Shown: one piece after another, positions 18,754-27,637 of the stretch
How the letters are laid out: every line of letters begins with the position of its first letter
How positions within the stretch are numbered: the stretch's first letter is position 1
Assembly: GCA_001580565.1 (NCBI GenBank)
Contig: LRBF01000030.1
Location: 1-64,000, forward strand
Reading direction: 5' to 3'
Source of the DNA: Caballeronia megalochromosomata
Lineage (GTDB): Bacteria > Pseudomonadota > Gammaproteobacteria > Burkholderiales > Burkholderiaceae
Length of the DNA: 64,000 nt
The notes under the pieces: generated by a model
Database searches by the model: none
Told to the model about the DNA's origin: nothing
What the model saw: only the letters and a program-made list of their open reading frames with translations
Program-made: the position numbers and the translations under genes

Positions 18754-19314
18754 ATGTTCGGCGATATCGCCCGTTTTCTGCTCAACACCCTTTTCACCCT
18801 GTTCGGCGCGGCGCTCCTGCTACGCGCATGGATTCAGGTCGTGCGCATGCCGCCCTACAACCCGGTTTCGAACGCCGTGATGCAGGCGACGAACTGGATC
18901 GTCCTGCCGCTGCGCAAGATCCTGCCCGGCGGCAAGATCGACTGGGCCAGCATCGTCGCGGCGTTCATTGCGTCGGCGGTCTATGTGACGCTGATGGTCG
19001 TGCTCGCGGGCGTCGATCCGACGCTCATGGTGCCGATCCTGCTGCTCGTCGCGCTGCTGACCGTCATCAAGTGGGCGCTGAACCTCGTCATCTGGGTGAC
19101 GATCCTGATGGCGCTGCTCTCATGGCTCAATCCGCAGTCGCCGGCGATGCCGCTGCTCTATCAGATCACCGCGCCATTCCTCGATCCGCTGCGGCGCATT
19201 CTGCCGCGCCTGGGCGGCATCGATCTTTCGCCGATCCTGCTCTTCGTGATCGTGCAGGTGCTGTTGATGGTGGTGACGCGCGTCGCGGTGTCGATGACGC
19301 TGTTCGGGATCTGA
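18754..19314 (+). CDS. yggT: YggT family integral membrane protein
   Basis: The 186-residue protein has two YggT units, each with paired hydrophobic helices: residues about 1-90 and 95-180. [23 protein letters not shown] and the second-half [20 protein letters not shown] are the repeated signature segments. YggT proteins sit in the inner membrane and have been linked to osmotic tolerance and membrane protein placement, but their molecular role is poorly defined. The usual proC neighbour is not in this window. A tRNA gene follows. Confidence 0.88.
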   Translation: MFGDIARFLLNTLFTLFGAALLLRAWIQVVRMPPYNPVSNAVMQATNWIVLPLRKILPGGKIDWASIVAAFIASAVYVTLMVVLAGVDPTLMVPILLLVALLTVIKWALNLVIWVTILMALLSWLNPQSPAMPLLYQITAPFLDPLRRILPRLGGIDLSPILLFVIVQVLLMVVTRVAVSMTLFGI

Positions 19315-19327
19315 GCCGCTAGCGCAA

Positions 19328-19357
19328 TTGCGCCCTGTGGCGCGTTGCGCTTACAAT
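19328..19357 (+). promoter_or_regulatory. Promoter of tRNA-Gly
   Basis: TTGCGC (19328-19333) and TACAAT (19352-19357) are spaced by 18 bases. The mature tRNA starts 12 bases after the -10 box. Confidence 0.65.
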
Positions 19358-19368
19358 AGCCGCCTCAT

Positions 19369-19443
19369 GCGGGCGTCGTATAATGGCCATTACCGTAGCT
19401 TCCCAAGCTACAGACGTGGGTTCGATTCCCATCGCCCGCTCCA
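19369..19443 (+). tRNA. tRNA-Gly(CCC)
   Basis: Acceptor arms GCGGGCG and CGCCCGC pair fully, followed by T and an encoded CCA. The anticodon arm GTAGC-TTCCCAA-GCTAC gives anticodon CCC, reading glycine GGG. The T arm contains GTTCGATTC. Length is 75 bases. Confidence 0.97.
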
Positions 19444-19454
19444 GAAATTCAGCG

Positions 19455-19488
19455 AAAGCCGCCCCGAGTCACGTTTGGGCGGCTTTTT
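19455..19488 (+). terminator. Terminator after tRNA-Gly
   Basis: AAAGCCGCCC and GGGCGGCTTT pair around a loop and end in a T run, right after the tRNA. Confidence 0.85.
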
Positions 19489-19519
19489 AGTTTCCCGCAT
19501 CTGTTTCCAGCATCGCCTC

Positions 19520-20254
19520 ATGAACCACGATCCCCAGGACGACGCCGACCGCGATACCCCGCCCGAGGCCAACGAAGGCACCACGCTGCGCCATCGGCGC
19601 ATTCGCAGCTTCGTCACGCGCGCGGGCCGTGTGTCGCCCGGCCAGCAGCGCGCAATCGACGATCTCGGCCCGCGCTTTGTCGTGCCCTACACGCCGCAGC
19701 CCGCCGATTGGGACGCATGCTTCGGCCGCACGGCGCCGCGCGTGCTGGAGATCGGCTTCGGCATGGGCGCGACCACGGCGGAGATCGCGGCCGCGCGTCC
19801 CGGCGATGACTTCATCGGCGTGGAAGTGCATGAGCCGGGCGTTGGCGCGCTTCTGAAGCTGATCGGCGAGCAGGGGCTCGGCAATATCCGCATCCTTCAG
19901 CACGACGCCGTGGAAGTGCTCGAACACATGATCGCGCCCGACAGTCTCGACGGCGTGCACATCTACTTCCCCGATCCCTGGCACAAGGCGCGCCATCACA
20001 AACGCCGTCTGATCCAGCCGAAATTCCTCGCGCTGCTCGTGTCGCGCATGAAGCCGGGTGGTTATATCCATCTCGCGACCGACTGGCAGAACTACGCGGA
20101 GCAGATGCTCGAAGTACTGTCCGCCGAACCGGCGCTGGAAAATACCGCGGACGGCTATGCGCCACGCCCCGATTTCCGCCCGGTCACGAAGTTCGAGCGG
20201 CGCGGCCTGCGCCTCGGACACGGCGTGTGGGACCTGATGTTCCGCCGCCGCTGA
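19520..20254 (+). CDS. trmB: tRNA (guanine-N7-)-methyltransferase
   Basis: TrmB adds the m7G46 methyl group in the tRNA variable loop, using SAM. At 244 residues from [12 protein letters not shown] it is near the family length; the longer open frame upstream overlaps the tRNA and was discarded. The SAM motif is [16 protein letters not shown] and the acidic motif II is [29 protein letters not shown] is the RNA/catalytic signature. The N-terminal 40 residues are an acidic, variable extension. A terminator follows. Confidence 0.95.
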   Translation: MNHDPQDDADRDTPPEANEGTTLRHRRIRSFVTRAGRVSPGQQRAIDDLGPRFVVPYTPQPADWDACFGRTAPRVLEIGFGMGATTAEIAAARPGDDFIGVEVHEPGVGALLKLIGEQGLGNIRILQHDAVEVLEHMIAPDSLDGVHIYFPDPWHKARHHKRRLIQPKFLALLVSRMKPGGYIHLATDWQNYAEQMLEVLSAEPALENTADGYAPRPDFRPVTKFERRGLRLGHGVWDLMFRRR

Positions 20255-20275
20255 AACGCGCCGCGCAGAAACGAC

Positions 20276-20302
20276 AACGCCACGGCAAGCCGTGGCGTTT
20301 TG
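20276..20302. terminator. Terminator after trmB
   Basis: AACGCCACGGC and GCCGTGGCGTT form a perfect stem, with a short TTTT on the right and A-rich left side. It sits between convergent trmB and uppP. Confidence 0.8.
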
Positions 20303-20325
20303 CATGGTGCGCCCTGAACGCGCGC

Positions 20326-21159
20326 TCAGTCGGCCCAGCTCAACCCGCCGCTGTATCCGACGATCAGAATCAGCAAGCCGAAGCCGATCCGATACCACGC
20401 GAACGCCGTGAAATCGTGCGACGCGACGTAGCGCAGCAGCCAGCGCACGCAGACGAAGGCGCTGACGAACGCCGCGACGAGCCCGATCGCAAAGAGCCCG
20501 AAATCGTTCACGGTCAGCGTGCGCCAGTACTTCGCCATCTCGTAGAGCGTCGCGCCGAAGATGATCGGAATGGCGAGGAAGAACGAAAACTCCGTGGCGA
20601 CGCGCCGTTCGAGCCCGAACAGCATCCCGCCGATGATCGTCGCGCCGGAACGCGACGTGCCCGGAATCAGCGCGAAGCATTGCGCGAGACCGACCTTGAG
20701 GGCATCGGCATAGGAAAGATCATCGACGGAAAGCACGCGCGGCGCGGCGGCGCGTTCGCGCTGGCGTGACTCCGCCCACAGGATCACGATGCCGCCGACG
20801 ATCAGCGCCACCGACACCGGCACCGGCGAAAACAGCACCGACTTGATGGTTTTCTCGAACAGCAGCCCGAGCACGACGGCCGGAATGGTCGCGATGATCA
20901 CGTTGAGCGTGAAACGCCGCGCGTCGGCGCGCACGGGCAGGCCCGTGACCACGGAGCCGATCTTCGCGCGATATTCCCAGCAGATCGCGAGAATCGCGCC
21001 GAACTGGATGACGACGTCGAAGGTTTTCGACTGCGCGTCGGTGAAATTCAGCAAACTGCCAGCGACGATGAGATGCCCCGTGCTCGAAACCGGCAGAAAC
21101 TCGGTCAAGCCCTCCACGACGCCCAGAATGAGCGCCTTCACCATCAATATCCAGTCCAT
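20326..21159 (-). CDS. uppP: Undecaprenyl-diphosphatase UppP/BacA
   Basis: UppP recycles the peptidoglycan lipid carrier by converting undecaprenyl diphosphate to the monophosphate on the periplasmic side. The 277-residue membrane protein has the two family motifs: [15 protein letters not shown] at about 16-30, with catalytic Glu and the substrate-binding Ser/His, and [10 protein letters not shown] around 170-180. High family copy number gives bacitracin resistance. It is transcribed on the minus strand with the DUF1439-like gene upstream. Confidence 0.96.
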   Translation of the reverse strand: MDWILMVKALILGVVEGLTEFLPVSSTGHLIVAGSLLNFTDAQSKTFDVVIQFGAILAICWEYRAKIGSVVTGLPVRADARRFTLNVIIATIPAVVLGLLFEKTIKSVLFSPVPVSVALIVGGIVILWAESRQRERAAAPRVLSVDDLSYADALKVGLAQCFALIPGTSRSGATIIGGMLFGLERRVATEFSFFLAIPIIFGATLYEMAKYWRTLTVNDFGLFAIGLVAAFVSAFVCVRWLLRYVASHDFTAFAWYRIGFGLLILIVGYSGGLSWAD

Positions 21160-21222
21160 CCTTCAGCCCTTGTTCGCCGTTATCGCCGTTGCTTGTGGAG
21201 CACATTGCGCAGAGATTTCGAC

Positions 21223-21816
21223 TCACTTCTGAACGATCTGCACACGTATGCCGTTTGTAAGGACTGTGATTGTACCGGGTTCGTAAGACACGCCGGCGAA
21301 CTGGAGTTCCTCGGGCTTGAAGGTGTGGATCGGATAGCGATCGAGCAGTTGCGCGGCGAGTTGCGCGCCCACCGACGCAATCTGTTGGTTGTACTGCGCG
21401 GCGTCACCGCTGAACTGCGCATTGTCAACGGATGGCGAGGCGAGAATGACCGAAAGGCTCGGCGCGTCGTAGGCGAGTTGCGTTGAGAGCGTGAACGCGC
21501 CGACGACCGGATTCGGCATGAACGGCGTGGACAGACGCGCGTCGACGCGCACAGTCACGCGATTGCGATCCGGCGACATGCCGACGACGGGATTGCTCAG
21601 GACGACATCGAATATTTGCGAAGCCGTGCGCTGCAGCGGGAACTTGCGCGCGACGGCTTCCTGCACCTGCTGCGTCGAAAATGTGTAGTGGTCCGGAATG
21701 AAAGGGAATATCGAGTTCGAGGCGGCTCGGGCCTTCGAAGTGAGTGCGAGTGCGGGCAGCGACATCAGTCCCGCCAGCACGAACCGGCGCCGCAACGGCG
21801 CGACGGGTTCCGTCAT
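21223..21816 (-). CDS. DUF1439-like periplasmic protein (YceB type)
   Basis: A 197-residue protein with an N-terminal signal: RRRFVLAGLMSLPALALTSKARA, a basic n-region, hydrophobic core and AxA cleavage site. The mature part carries YTFSTQQVQEAVARKFP and VVGMSPDRNRVTVRVDARL, the pattern of DUF1439 proteins such as YceB. These are periplasmic or lipoprotein beta-sandwich proteins that may bind lipids; function is unproven. No lipobox Cys follows the signal. It follows uppP in reverse order and may share its transcript. Confidence 0.72.
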   Translation of the reverse strand: MTEPVAPLRRRFVLAGLMSLPALALTSKARAASNSIFPFIPDHYTFSTQQVQEAVARKFPLQRTASQIFDVVLSNPVVGMSPDRNRVTVRVDARLSTPFMPNPVVGAFTLSTQLAYDAPSLSVILASPSVDNAQFSGDAAQYNQQIASVGAQLAAQLLDRYPIHTFKPEELQFAGVSYEPGTITVLTNGIRVQIVQK

Positions 21817-21887
21817 GCGTGATCCTCCAAATGCTTTTGTTCAAGTCTGCGCGATGGGGCGCGGCTCGGGAATTGGACCGCCGATCG

Positions 21888-22175
21888 TCACGACAGTTGC
21901 GCGGGGCGCGTCTGCATTTCCAGTCTCTCGATCCACACGAGCGCGTATTCCCGCGTTCCACCGCACATCTCTTCAGAAGGCTGCAGCCCGCCACAACACG
22001 CCGGCCTGCGCGGATCGCCGAAAATCCCGCAGCGCAGGTCATCGCTCAACTGAATGCAACGCTCGCCCGCGCGCTTGCCTTCCGGCATGCCCGGAATCGG
22101 GCTTGAAATGGACGGCGCGATGCAGCAGGCGCCGCAGCCTTCGCGGCAGGCATGAGGCGCAGAAAAACTCGACAT
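21888..22175 (-). CDS. YkgJ-type zinc/iron-chelating cysteine-cluster protein
   Basis: The 95-residue protein, started at 22175, has a cluster of Cys residues: CREGCGACC near residue 12, plus single Cys in ERCIQL and [15 protein letters not shown]. This fits the YkgJ (CxCC) family, which likely binds zinc or an iron-sulfur cluster. The true start is uncertain because the open frame continues to 22223. The biological role is not known. It lies upstream of the DUF1439-like gene on the same strand. Confidence 0.8.
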   Translation of the reverse strand: MSSFSAPHACREGCGACCIAPSISSPIPGMPEGKRAGERCIQLSDDLRCGIFGDPRRPACCGGLQPSEEMCGGTREYALVWIERLEMQTRPAQLS

Positions 22176-22323
22176 GGCGATACTGAACGACGTAAAGAGA
22201 AACGCCATTGTCCCACGCCTCATCTTTGCGCTTCGTCAAATTGCGGCTATCGGGCTGCGACCTTATCACGCAAATGCCGTGCTCATCGCCCGACTACACT
22301 CGGACGATTCCCCGAGGTTCGCC

Positions 22324-23706
22324 ATGACTCCCGCCGCCCCGCTCTTTCGTCCGGATCTGCTCGCGCGCTACGACGCGCACGGTCCGCGCTACACGTCCTA
22401 CCCGACCGCCGTCCAGTTCAGCGACGCGTTCGATCCCGCGCATTATCGCGAAGCCGCGAGCCAGGCGAAAGCGAACGCCGATCTCTCGCTCTACTTTCAC
22501 ATCCCGTTCTGCGACACCGTCTGTTTCTACTGCGGCTGCAACAAGGTCGCGACGAAAAATCGCGCGCACGCGCGTCCCTATCTCGACCGGATGAAGCGCG
22601 AGCTCGCCCTGCAGGCCGCGCTCTTCGACACCTCGCGTCCGGTCACGCAGCTTCACTGGGGCGGCGGCACGCCGACCTTCCTCTCGCACGACGAGATGGC
22701 CGAACTGATGTCCGCGACGCGCGAGCACTTCAATCTCGTGCCGGACGAGCACGCGGAGTATTCGATCGAGGTCGACCCGCGCGAGGCGTCCGCGGCGACG
22801 ATCGCGTTGCTGCGCGAGCTCGGCTTCAACCGGCTGAGCCTCGGCGTGCAGGACTTCGACGAGCGCGTGCAGCGCGCCGTCAATCGCATCCAGCCGCGCG
22901 AGATGACCGAAACCGTGCTCGACGCCGCGCGCGAAAACGGCTTCGAATCCGTGAGCGTCGACCTGATCTACGGCCTGCCGCATCAGAGCGTCGAGAGCTT
23001 TTCGCGCACGCTCGATGCGATCATCGATCTGAAACCCGACCGCGTCTCCGTGTTCGGCTATGCGCACATGCCGTCGCTCTTCAAGATGCAGCGGCAGATC
23101 GACGAAAGCGCGCTGCCCACGCCCGCCGTGCGTCTCGCCATTCTCGAACGCGTGATCGCGCGCATGGGCGAAGCGGGCTATGTGTACATCGGCATGGATC
23201 ACTTCGCGCTGCCCGGCGACGCGCTCGCGCGCGCGCTCGAAGCCGGCACGCTGCAGCGCAATTTCCAGGGCTACAGCACGCAGGCGGATTGCGATCTGAT
23301 CGGCATCGGCGCGTCGTCGATCGGCAAGATCGGCGATGTCTACGCGCAAAACGCGCGCGAGCTCGCCGACTACGCCGCCGCGATCGATGCGGGCGATCTC
23401 GCCATCGCGCGCGGTGTGCGTCTCGGCGCCGACGACACCCTCCGCCGCGACGTCATCATGCGTCTCATGTGCGGCGGCGAGCTGCGCTTCGACGATGTCG
23501 CGGCCACGCACGGCATCGCCTTCCCCGCCGCGTTCGCCGACGAACTCGCGCGCCTCGCGCCGATGGCCGACGACGGCCTCATCGAGCTCTCGCGCGACGC
23601 GATCCGCGTGCTGCCCGCCGGACGCATGCTGGTGCGCAATGTCGCGTCGGTGTTCGACCGCTATCTGGGACAGGCGAGCCTGCGGCGCTTCTCGCGCACG
23701 ATCTGA
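22324..23706 (+). CDS. hemN: Oxygen-independent coproporphyrinogen III oxidase
   Basis: HemN is the radical-SAM enzyme that oxidatively decarboxylates coproporphyrinogen III when oxygen is scarce. At 460 residues from MTPAAPLFRPDLLARYD it has the usual length. The iron-sulfur motif is HIPFCDTVCFYCGC (CxxxCxxC followed by GC). The N-terminal GPRYTSYPTAVQF is the HemN hallmark, separating it from the HemW relative at 60764. I looked for an FNR/ANR box upstream and found no clear TTGAT-N4-ATCAA. It stands alone on the plus strand. Confidence 0.95.
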   Translation: MTPAAPLFRPDLLARYDAHGPRYTSYPTAVQFSDAFDPAHYREAASQAKANADLSLYFHIPFCDTVCFYCGCNKVATKNRAHARPYLDRMKRELALQAALFDTSRPVTQLHWGGGTPTFLSHDEMAELMSATREHFNLVPDEHAEYSIEVDPREASAATIALLRELGFNRLSLGVQDFDERVQRAVNRIQPREMTETVLDAARENGFESVSVDLIYGLPHQSVESFSRTLDAIIDLKPDRVSVFGYAHMPSLFKMQRQIDESALPTPAVRLAILERVIARMGEAGYVYIGMDHFALPGDALARALEAGTLQRNFQGYSTQADCDLIGIGASSIGKIGDVYAQNARELADYAAAIDAGDLAIARGVRLGADDTLRRDVIMRLMCGGELRFDDVAATHGIAFPAAFADELARLAPMADDGLIELSRDAIRVLPAGRMLVRNVASVFDRYLGQASLRRFSRTI

Positions 23707-23855
23707 GCGCTGTTCGATCGGCGTCGGTGGCTTAGAATGACAGCCACCTCGGGCGCCCCGGCTTGACGACACGGCGCGCTCATCCATTCACTGCCGATGC
23801 GAAGCGCCGGGCGTGCCCGGCCTTCTCGCACACGGCCAAGCCACTGCCCGACGCC

Positions 23856-25235
23856 ATGCCGACCACTTCGCCGCAGTTCGCCCCGCTTGCCCAACTCGCC
23901 GCCGATCTGAAAAGCGGCCGCACGACGAGCCGCGCGCTCGTCGAGACAGCGCTCGAACGCATCGCCGATCCTGCCGGGCAGGGCGCGACCGTTTTCCTTC
24001 ATGTCGATGCAGAACACGCGCGCGCCGCCGCCGATGCCCACGATGCGCTGCGCCGCGCCGGCACCGTGCTCTCGCCGCTCGCGGGCATTCCCGTGTCGAT
24101 CAAGGATCTCTTCGATATCGAAGGCGAGGTGACGCGCGCCGGCTCGAAAGCGCTGCGGGACGCGGCGCCCGCGAAAGCCGACGCGGTCAGCGTCGCGCGT
24201 CTGCGCCGCGCGGGCGCGGTGATCGTCGGGCGCACGAACATGAGCGAGTTCGCGTTCTCCGGGCTCGGGCTGAATCCGCACTACGGCACGCCGCGTTCGC
24301 CGTGGCATGCGGACGTGCCGGGCGACGCGCGCATCGCGGGCGGCTCGTCGTCGGGCGCGGCGGCGTCCGTGGCGGACGGCATGGCCGCCGTCGCGCTCGG
24401 CACCGACACCGGCGGCTCCATCCGCATTCCCGCCGCGCTGTGCGGCCTCACCGGCTTCAAGCCGACCGCGAGCCGCATTCCGAAGCAAGGCGGCGTGCCG
24501 CTCTCGAAGACGCTCGATTCGTTCGGGCCGATCGGCGTGTCGGTCGCGTGCTGCGCGCTCGTCGACCGCATTCTCGCGGGGCGCGACCCCGGCGTGCCCG
24601 CGACGCGCCCGCTCGACGGCGTGCGCCTCGGCGTGCTCACGAACTACGTGACCGATGGCGTCGAATCGCCCGTCGCGAGTGCGGTTGCCGCAGCGGTCAA
24701 CCATCTCGCCGCGGCGGGCGCGCTCGTGGAAGACGTGCGTTTCGCGCCGCTCGATCGCCTGCCCGAGATCAATCGCTATCCGCTCGTCGCGATCGAAGCG
24801 TATGCGTGGCATCGCAAGCTGATGGCCGAGCGCGGCGGCGAGTACGATCCGCGCGTGCTCGCGCGTCTGAAGCGCGCCGAAGCGGCGAGCGCGGCGGACT
24901 ATATCGACTTGTGCGAGGCGCGCGCCGCGATGATCGAGGAAGCCCGCACGACGCTCTGGCAGCGCTTCGACGCGATCGTCTGCCCGACGGTGCCGGTGCT
25001 GCCGCCGCGCATCGCCGATCTGGAAGCCGACGACGACGCGTTCACGCGCGCCAACGCGCTGATCCTGCGCAATCCGACCGCCTTCAATTTCCTCGATGCG
25101 TGCGCGCTGTCGCTGCCCTGCCATCCGCGCGGCGAGGCGCCCGTCGGCCTGATGCTCGCGGGCGCGCCGAACGCCGACGACACGCTGCTGTCGATCGGAC
25201 GCGCGGTCGAAGCGGTGCTTGCAACGACGCGCTAA
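23856..25235 (+). CDS. Amidase signature family hydrolase
   Basis: A 459-residue cytoplasmic amidase with the Ser-cisSer-Lys triad. The catalytic Lys is in the N-terminal GIPVSIKDLFDIEG. The Ser/cis-Ser core is GGSSSGAAASVADGMAAVALGT, followed by TGGSIRIPAALCGLTGFKPT. It probably deaminates small amides, or a GatA-like substrate, but GatB/GatC are not adjacent. The start at 23856 (MPTTSPQFAPL) is preferred over the 23763 reading because the added N-terminus is low-complexity. TAGAAT near 23731 might be a -10 box. Confidence 0.85.
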   Translation: MPTTSPQFAPLAQLAADLKSGRTTSRALVETALERIADPAGQGATVFLHVDAEHARAAADAHDALRRAGTVLSPLAGIPVSIKDLFDIEGEVTRAGSKALRDAAPAKADAVSVARLRRAGAVIVGRTNMSEFAFSGLGLNPHYGTPRSPWHADVPGDARIAGGSSSGAAASVADGMAAVALGTDTGGSIRIPAALCGLTGFKPTASRIPKQGGVPLSKTLDSFGPIGVSVACCALVDRILAGRDPGVPATRPLDGVRLGVLTNYVTDGVESPVASAVAAAVNHLAAAGALVEDVRFAPLDRLPEINRYPLVAIEAYAWHRKLMAERGGEYDPRVLARLKRAEAASAADYIDLCEARAAMIEEARTTLWQRFDAIVCPTVPVLPPRIADLEADDDAFTRANALILRNPTAFNFLDACALSLPCHPRGEAPVGLMLAGAPNADDTLLSIGRAVEAVLATTR

Positions 25236-25317
25236 GCGTCGCTTCGGGCGTTCGCGCTAGAATTCACCGCGATAGTCGGGCAACTCAGGTGCTTCCTTCT
25301 CGAATCGTTGCGAAACA

Positions 25318-25863
25318 ATGAACAACTCTTTGAATCACTTCACAATGCATCAGGACGACCGGGTGATGCGCCGCGAGCGCCGCCTGCTCGTGCTGCTCGG
25401 TTTCGTCAGTCTCGGTCTCGTCGGCGGTGCGCTGTATCTGCAGTTCTTTCACGGTGAAGATCCCTGCCCGCTGTGCATCATCCAGCGCTATTTCTTCGTG
25501 CTCGTCGCGATCTTCGCCTTCCTCGGCGCGGCGCTGCGCAACTGGCGCGGCATCGCGCTTTTCGAGACGCTCGTCGCGATTTCGGCGCTCGGCGGACTCG
25601 TCACCGCCGTGCGTCACGTCTACGTGCAGTCGCATCCGGGCTTCAGCTGCGGTTTCGATGCGCTTCAGCCGATCGTCGACGGTCTGCCGCCCGCAAGCTG
25701 GCTGCCGCAGGTGTTCAAGGTCGCGGGACTGTGCGAAACGCCGTATCCGCCCATCCTCGGACTGTCGCTTCCGCAGTGGTCGCTGTTCGCGTTTGCGCTG
25801 ATCTTCGTACTGGTCGCGGCCAGCGTGCGTTTCAAGCGCAAACTGCGCTCCACGATTCGGTAA
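25318..25863 (+). CDS. dsbB: Disulfide bond formation protein B
   Basis: DsbB re-oxidises periplasmic DsbA and passes electrons to quinone. The 181-residue inner-membrane protein has four hydrophobic segments. The first periplasmic redox pair is in [14 protein letters not shown]. The second pair is the Cys of FSCGFDAL and the Cys of [11 protein letters not shown]. These loop positions match the family. The N-terminal stretch before [15 protein letters not shown] is a little longer than in relatives, so a start near 25351 or 25366 is possible. Confidence 0.93.
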   Translation: MNNSLNHFTMHQDDRVMRRERRLLVLLGFVSLGLVGGALYLQFFHGEDPCPLCIIQRYFFVLVAIFAFLGAALRNWRGIALFETLVAISALGGLVTAVRHVYVQSHPGFSCGFDALQPIVDGLPPASWLPQVFKVAGLCETPYPPILGLSLPQWSLFAFALIFVLVAASVRFKRKLRSTIR

Positions 25864-25871
25864 ATTATTCC

Positions 25872-25900
25872 CGGGCGGCCCTTCCGCGCCGCCCGTTCCT
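25872..25900 (+). terminator. Weak terminator after dsbB
   Basis: GGGCGGC and GCCGCCC pair around a short loop, ending in GTTCCTTCC rather than a clean T run. Confidence 0.5.
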
Positions 25901-26128
25901 TCCTGCTCCACCGCCCTCCCCGCGTTTTCCCTTTCCCGCATCAGCGCATCCGCATAATCTTGATACGTGCCCGGCAATATTTTTAGGATATTGGGGTGTT
26001 AAGGTCGTGCCTGGATGGCGATCTACGTGCGCGCAGTCCGATTCGCTCAAAGGCAGCTTTCTCATGCAACCCATGAGGCGAACGGAAACCGCGTAACGCG
26101 CGCCCGGTCCGCAATGTCTTCCTGAATC

Positions 26129-27637
26129 ATGACAACGCAAACCATCCGCTTCCTTCAACGCGGCGCCGTACGCGAGATCGGCGACGCGCCCGCCACGCGC
26201 ACGGTGCTTCAGCATCTGCGCGAGACCGCGCTTTGCACCGGCACGAAGGAAGGCTGCGCAGAGGGCGATTGCGGCGCATGCACCGTCGTGATCGGCGAAC
26301 TCGACGCGTCCGGCGCGCTCGCGCTCAAGGCCGTCAACGCCTGCATCCAGTTTCTGCCGACGCTCGATTCGCGCGCCCTTTTCACCGTCGAAGACCTGCG
26401 CGGCGAGGATGGCGCGCTGCATCCGGTGCAGCAGGCGCTCGTCGACTGTCACGGCTCGCAATGCGGCTTTTGCACGCCGGGTTTCGTGATGTCGCTGTGG
26501 GCGCTGTATCACCAGCATCCGCGCGATGCGGGTCTGCCTTCGCGCGATGAAATCGCCACTGCGCTGTCGGGCAATCTGTGCCGCTGCACGGGCTATCGGC
26601 CGATCGTCGATGCCGCGCAGCGCATGTTCGAGTATCCGCGTCCGCCCTTTGACGCCGACGCGATCCGGCAGAAGCTGACCGCACTGAAGCGCACGCAGAC
26701 CTTCGAATACCGCGCGTCCGATCCGTCCGGTCCGCACACGTTCCACGCGCCCGTCACGCGCGCCGAATTCGCGCGCTTGCGCGCCGCGCATCCGAACGCG
26801 CGCCTGCTGGCGGGCAGCACCGATATCGGCCTGTGGGTCACGAAGCAATTCCGCGATCTGGGCGACCTGCTCTACATCGGCAACGTCGACGAACTGAAGA
26901 CGATCGAACGCGATGCGCAGACGTTGACGATCGGCGCGGCCGCGTCGCTCGAAGACGCGTATGCCGCGCTCGCCGCCGATTATCCCGAACTCGCCGAGCT
27001 GTGGACGCGCTTCGCGTCGCGGCCGATCCGCAATGCGGGGACGCTCGGCGGCAATGTCGCGAATGGCTCGCCGATCGGCGATTCGATGCCCGCGTTGATC
27101 GCGCTGAATGCGCAAATCGTGCTGCAGAAGGACGCGAAAATCCGCACGATGCCGCTCGATGCGTTCTATCTCGGCTATCAGAAGACCGCGCTCGATGCGG
27201 GCGAATTCGTCGCCGCGATCCGCGTGCCGCGTCCGCTCGCCGCGCTGCGCTTTCGCACCTACAAGGTGTCGAAGCGTTACGACCAGGACATTTCGGCGGT
27301 GTGCGCGGCGTTCGCGATCCTGCTCGACGAGAACCATCGCGTGACGCAGGCGCGCATCGCGTTTGGCGGCATGGCCGCGACTCCGAAACGCGCGGCGCAG
27401 GCCGAAGCGGTGCTCGTCGGCCGCGAATGGAACGAAGCGTCGGCGCGCGCCGCGATGGCCGCGCTCGAGGCCGATTTCCAGCCGCTCACCGACATGCGCG
27501 CGTCGAGCGCCTATCGCGCGAAAGTGGCGTGCAACGTGTTGTGGCGCTTCTATCTGGAAACGCGCCGGGATGCCCCGCTCGCGCTCGCGGAAGTCAACGC
27601 GTTCGCGTACGGCGCGCATGGGGAGGACACACCATGA
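26129..27637 (+). CDS. xdhA: Xanthine dehydrogenase small subunit (2Fe-2S and FAD)
   Basis: The 502-residue XdhA passes electrons from the molybdenum subunit to NAD. The plant-type 2Fe-2S cluster ligands sit in KEGCAEGDCGACTV (Cys43, 48, 51). The helical second cluster is GSQCGFCTPGF and GNLCRCTGYRP. A VAO-type FAD domain begins near residue 215 (LLAGSTDIGL) with TLGGNVANGSPIGD. It opens a block of purine genes. Its stop overlaps the xdhB ATG as ATGA (27634-27637). Confidence 0.95.
   Translation: MTTQTIRFLQRGAVREIGDAPATRTVLQHLRETALCTGTKEGCAEGDCGACTVVIGELDASGALALKAVNACIQFLPTLDSRALFTVEDLRGEDGALHPVQQALVDCHGSQCGFCTPGFVMSLWALYHQHPRDAGLPSRDEIATALSGNLCRCTGYRPIVDAAQRMFEYPRPPFDADAIRQKLTALKRTQTFEYRASDPSGPHTFHAPVTRAEFARLRAAHPNARLLAGSTDIGLWVTKQFRDLGDLLYIGNVDELKTIERDAQTLTIGAAASLEDAYAALAADYPELAELWTRFASRPIRNAGTLGGNVANGSPIGDSMPALIALNAQIVLQKDAKIRTMPLDAFYLGYQKTALDAGEFVAAIRVPRPLAALRFRTYKVSKRYDQDISAVCAAFAILLDENHRVTQARIAFGGMAATPKRAAQAEAVLVGREWNEASARAAMAALEADFQPLTDMRASSAYRAKVACNVLWRFYLETRRDAPLALAEVNAFAYGAHGEDTP

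Noticed and set aside
22224..22323. FNR/ANR box before hemN
   Set aside because: No TTGAT-N4-ATCAA-like palindrome was seen.
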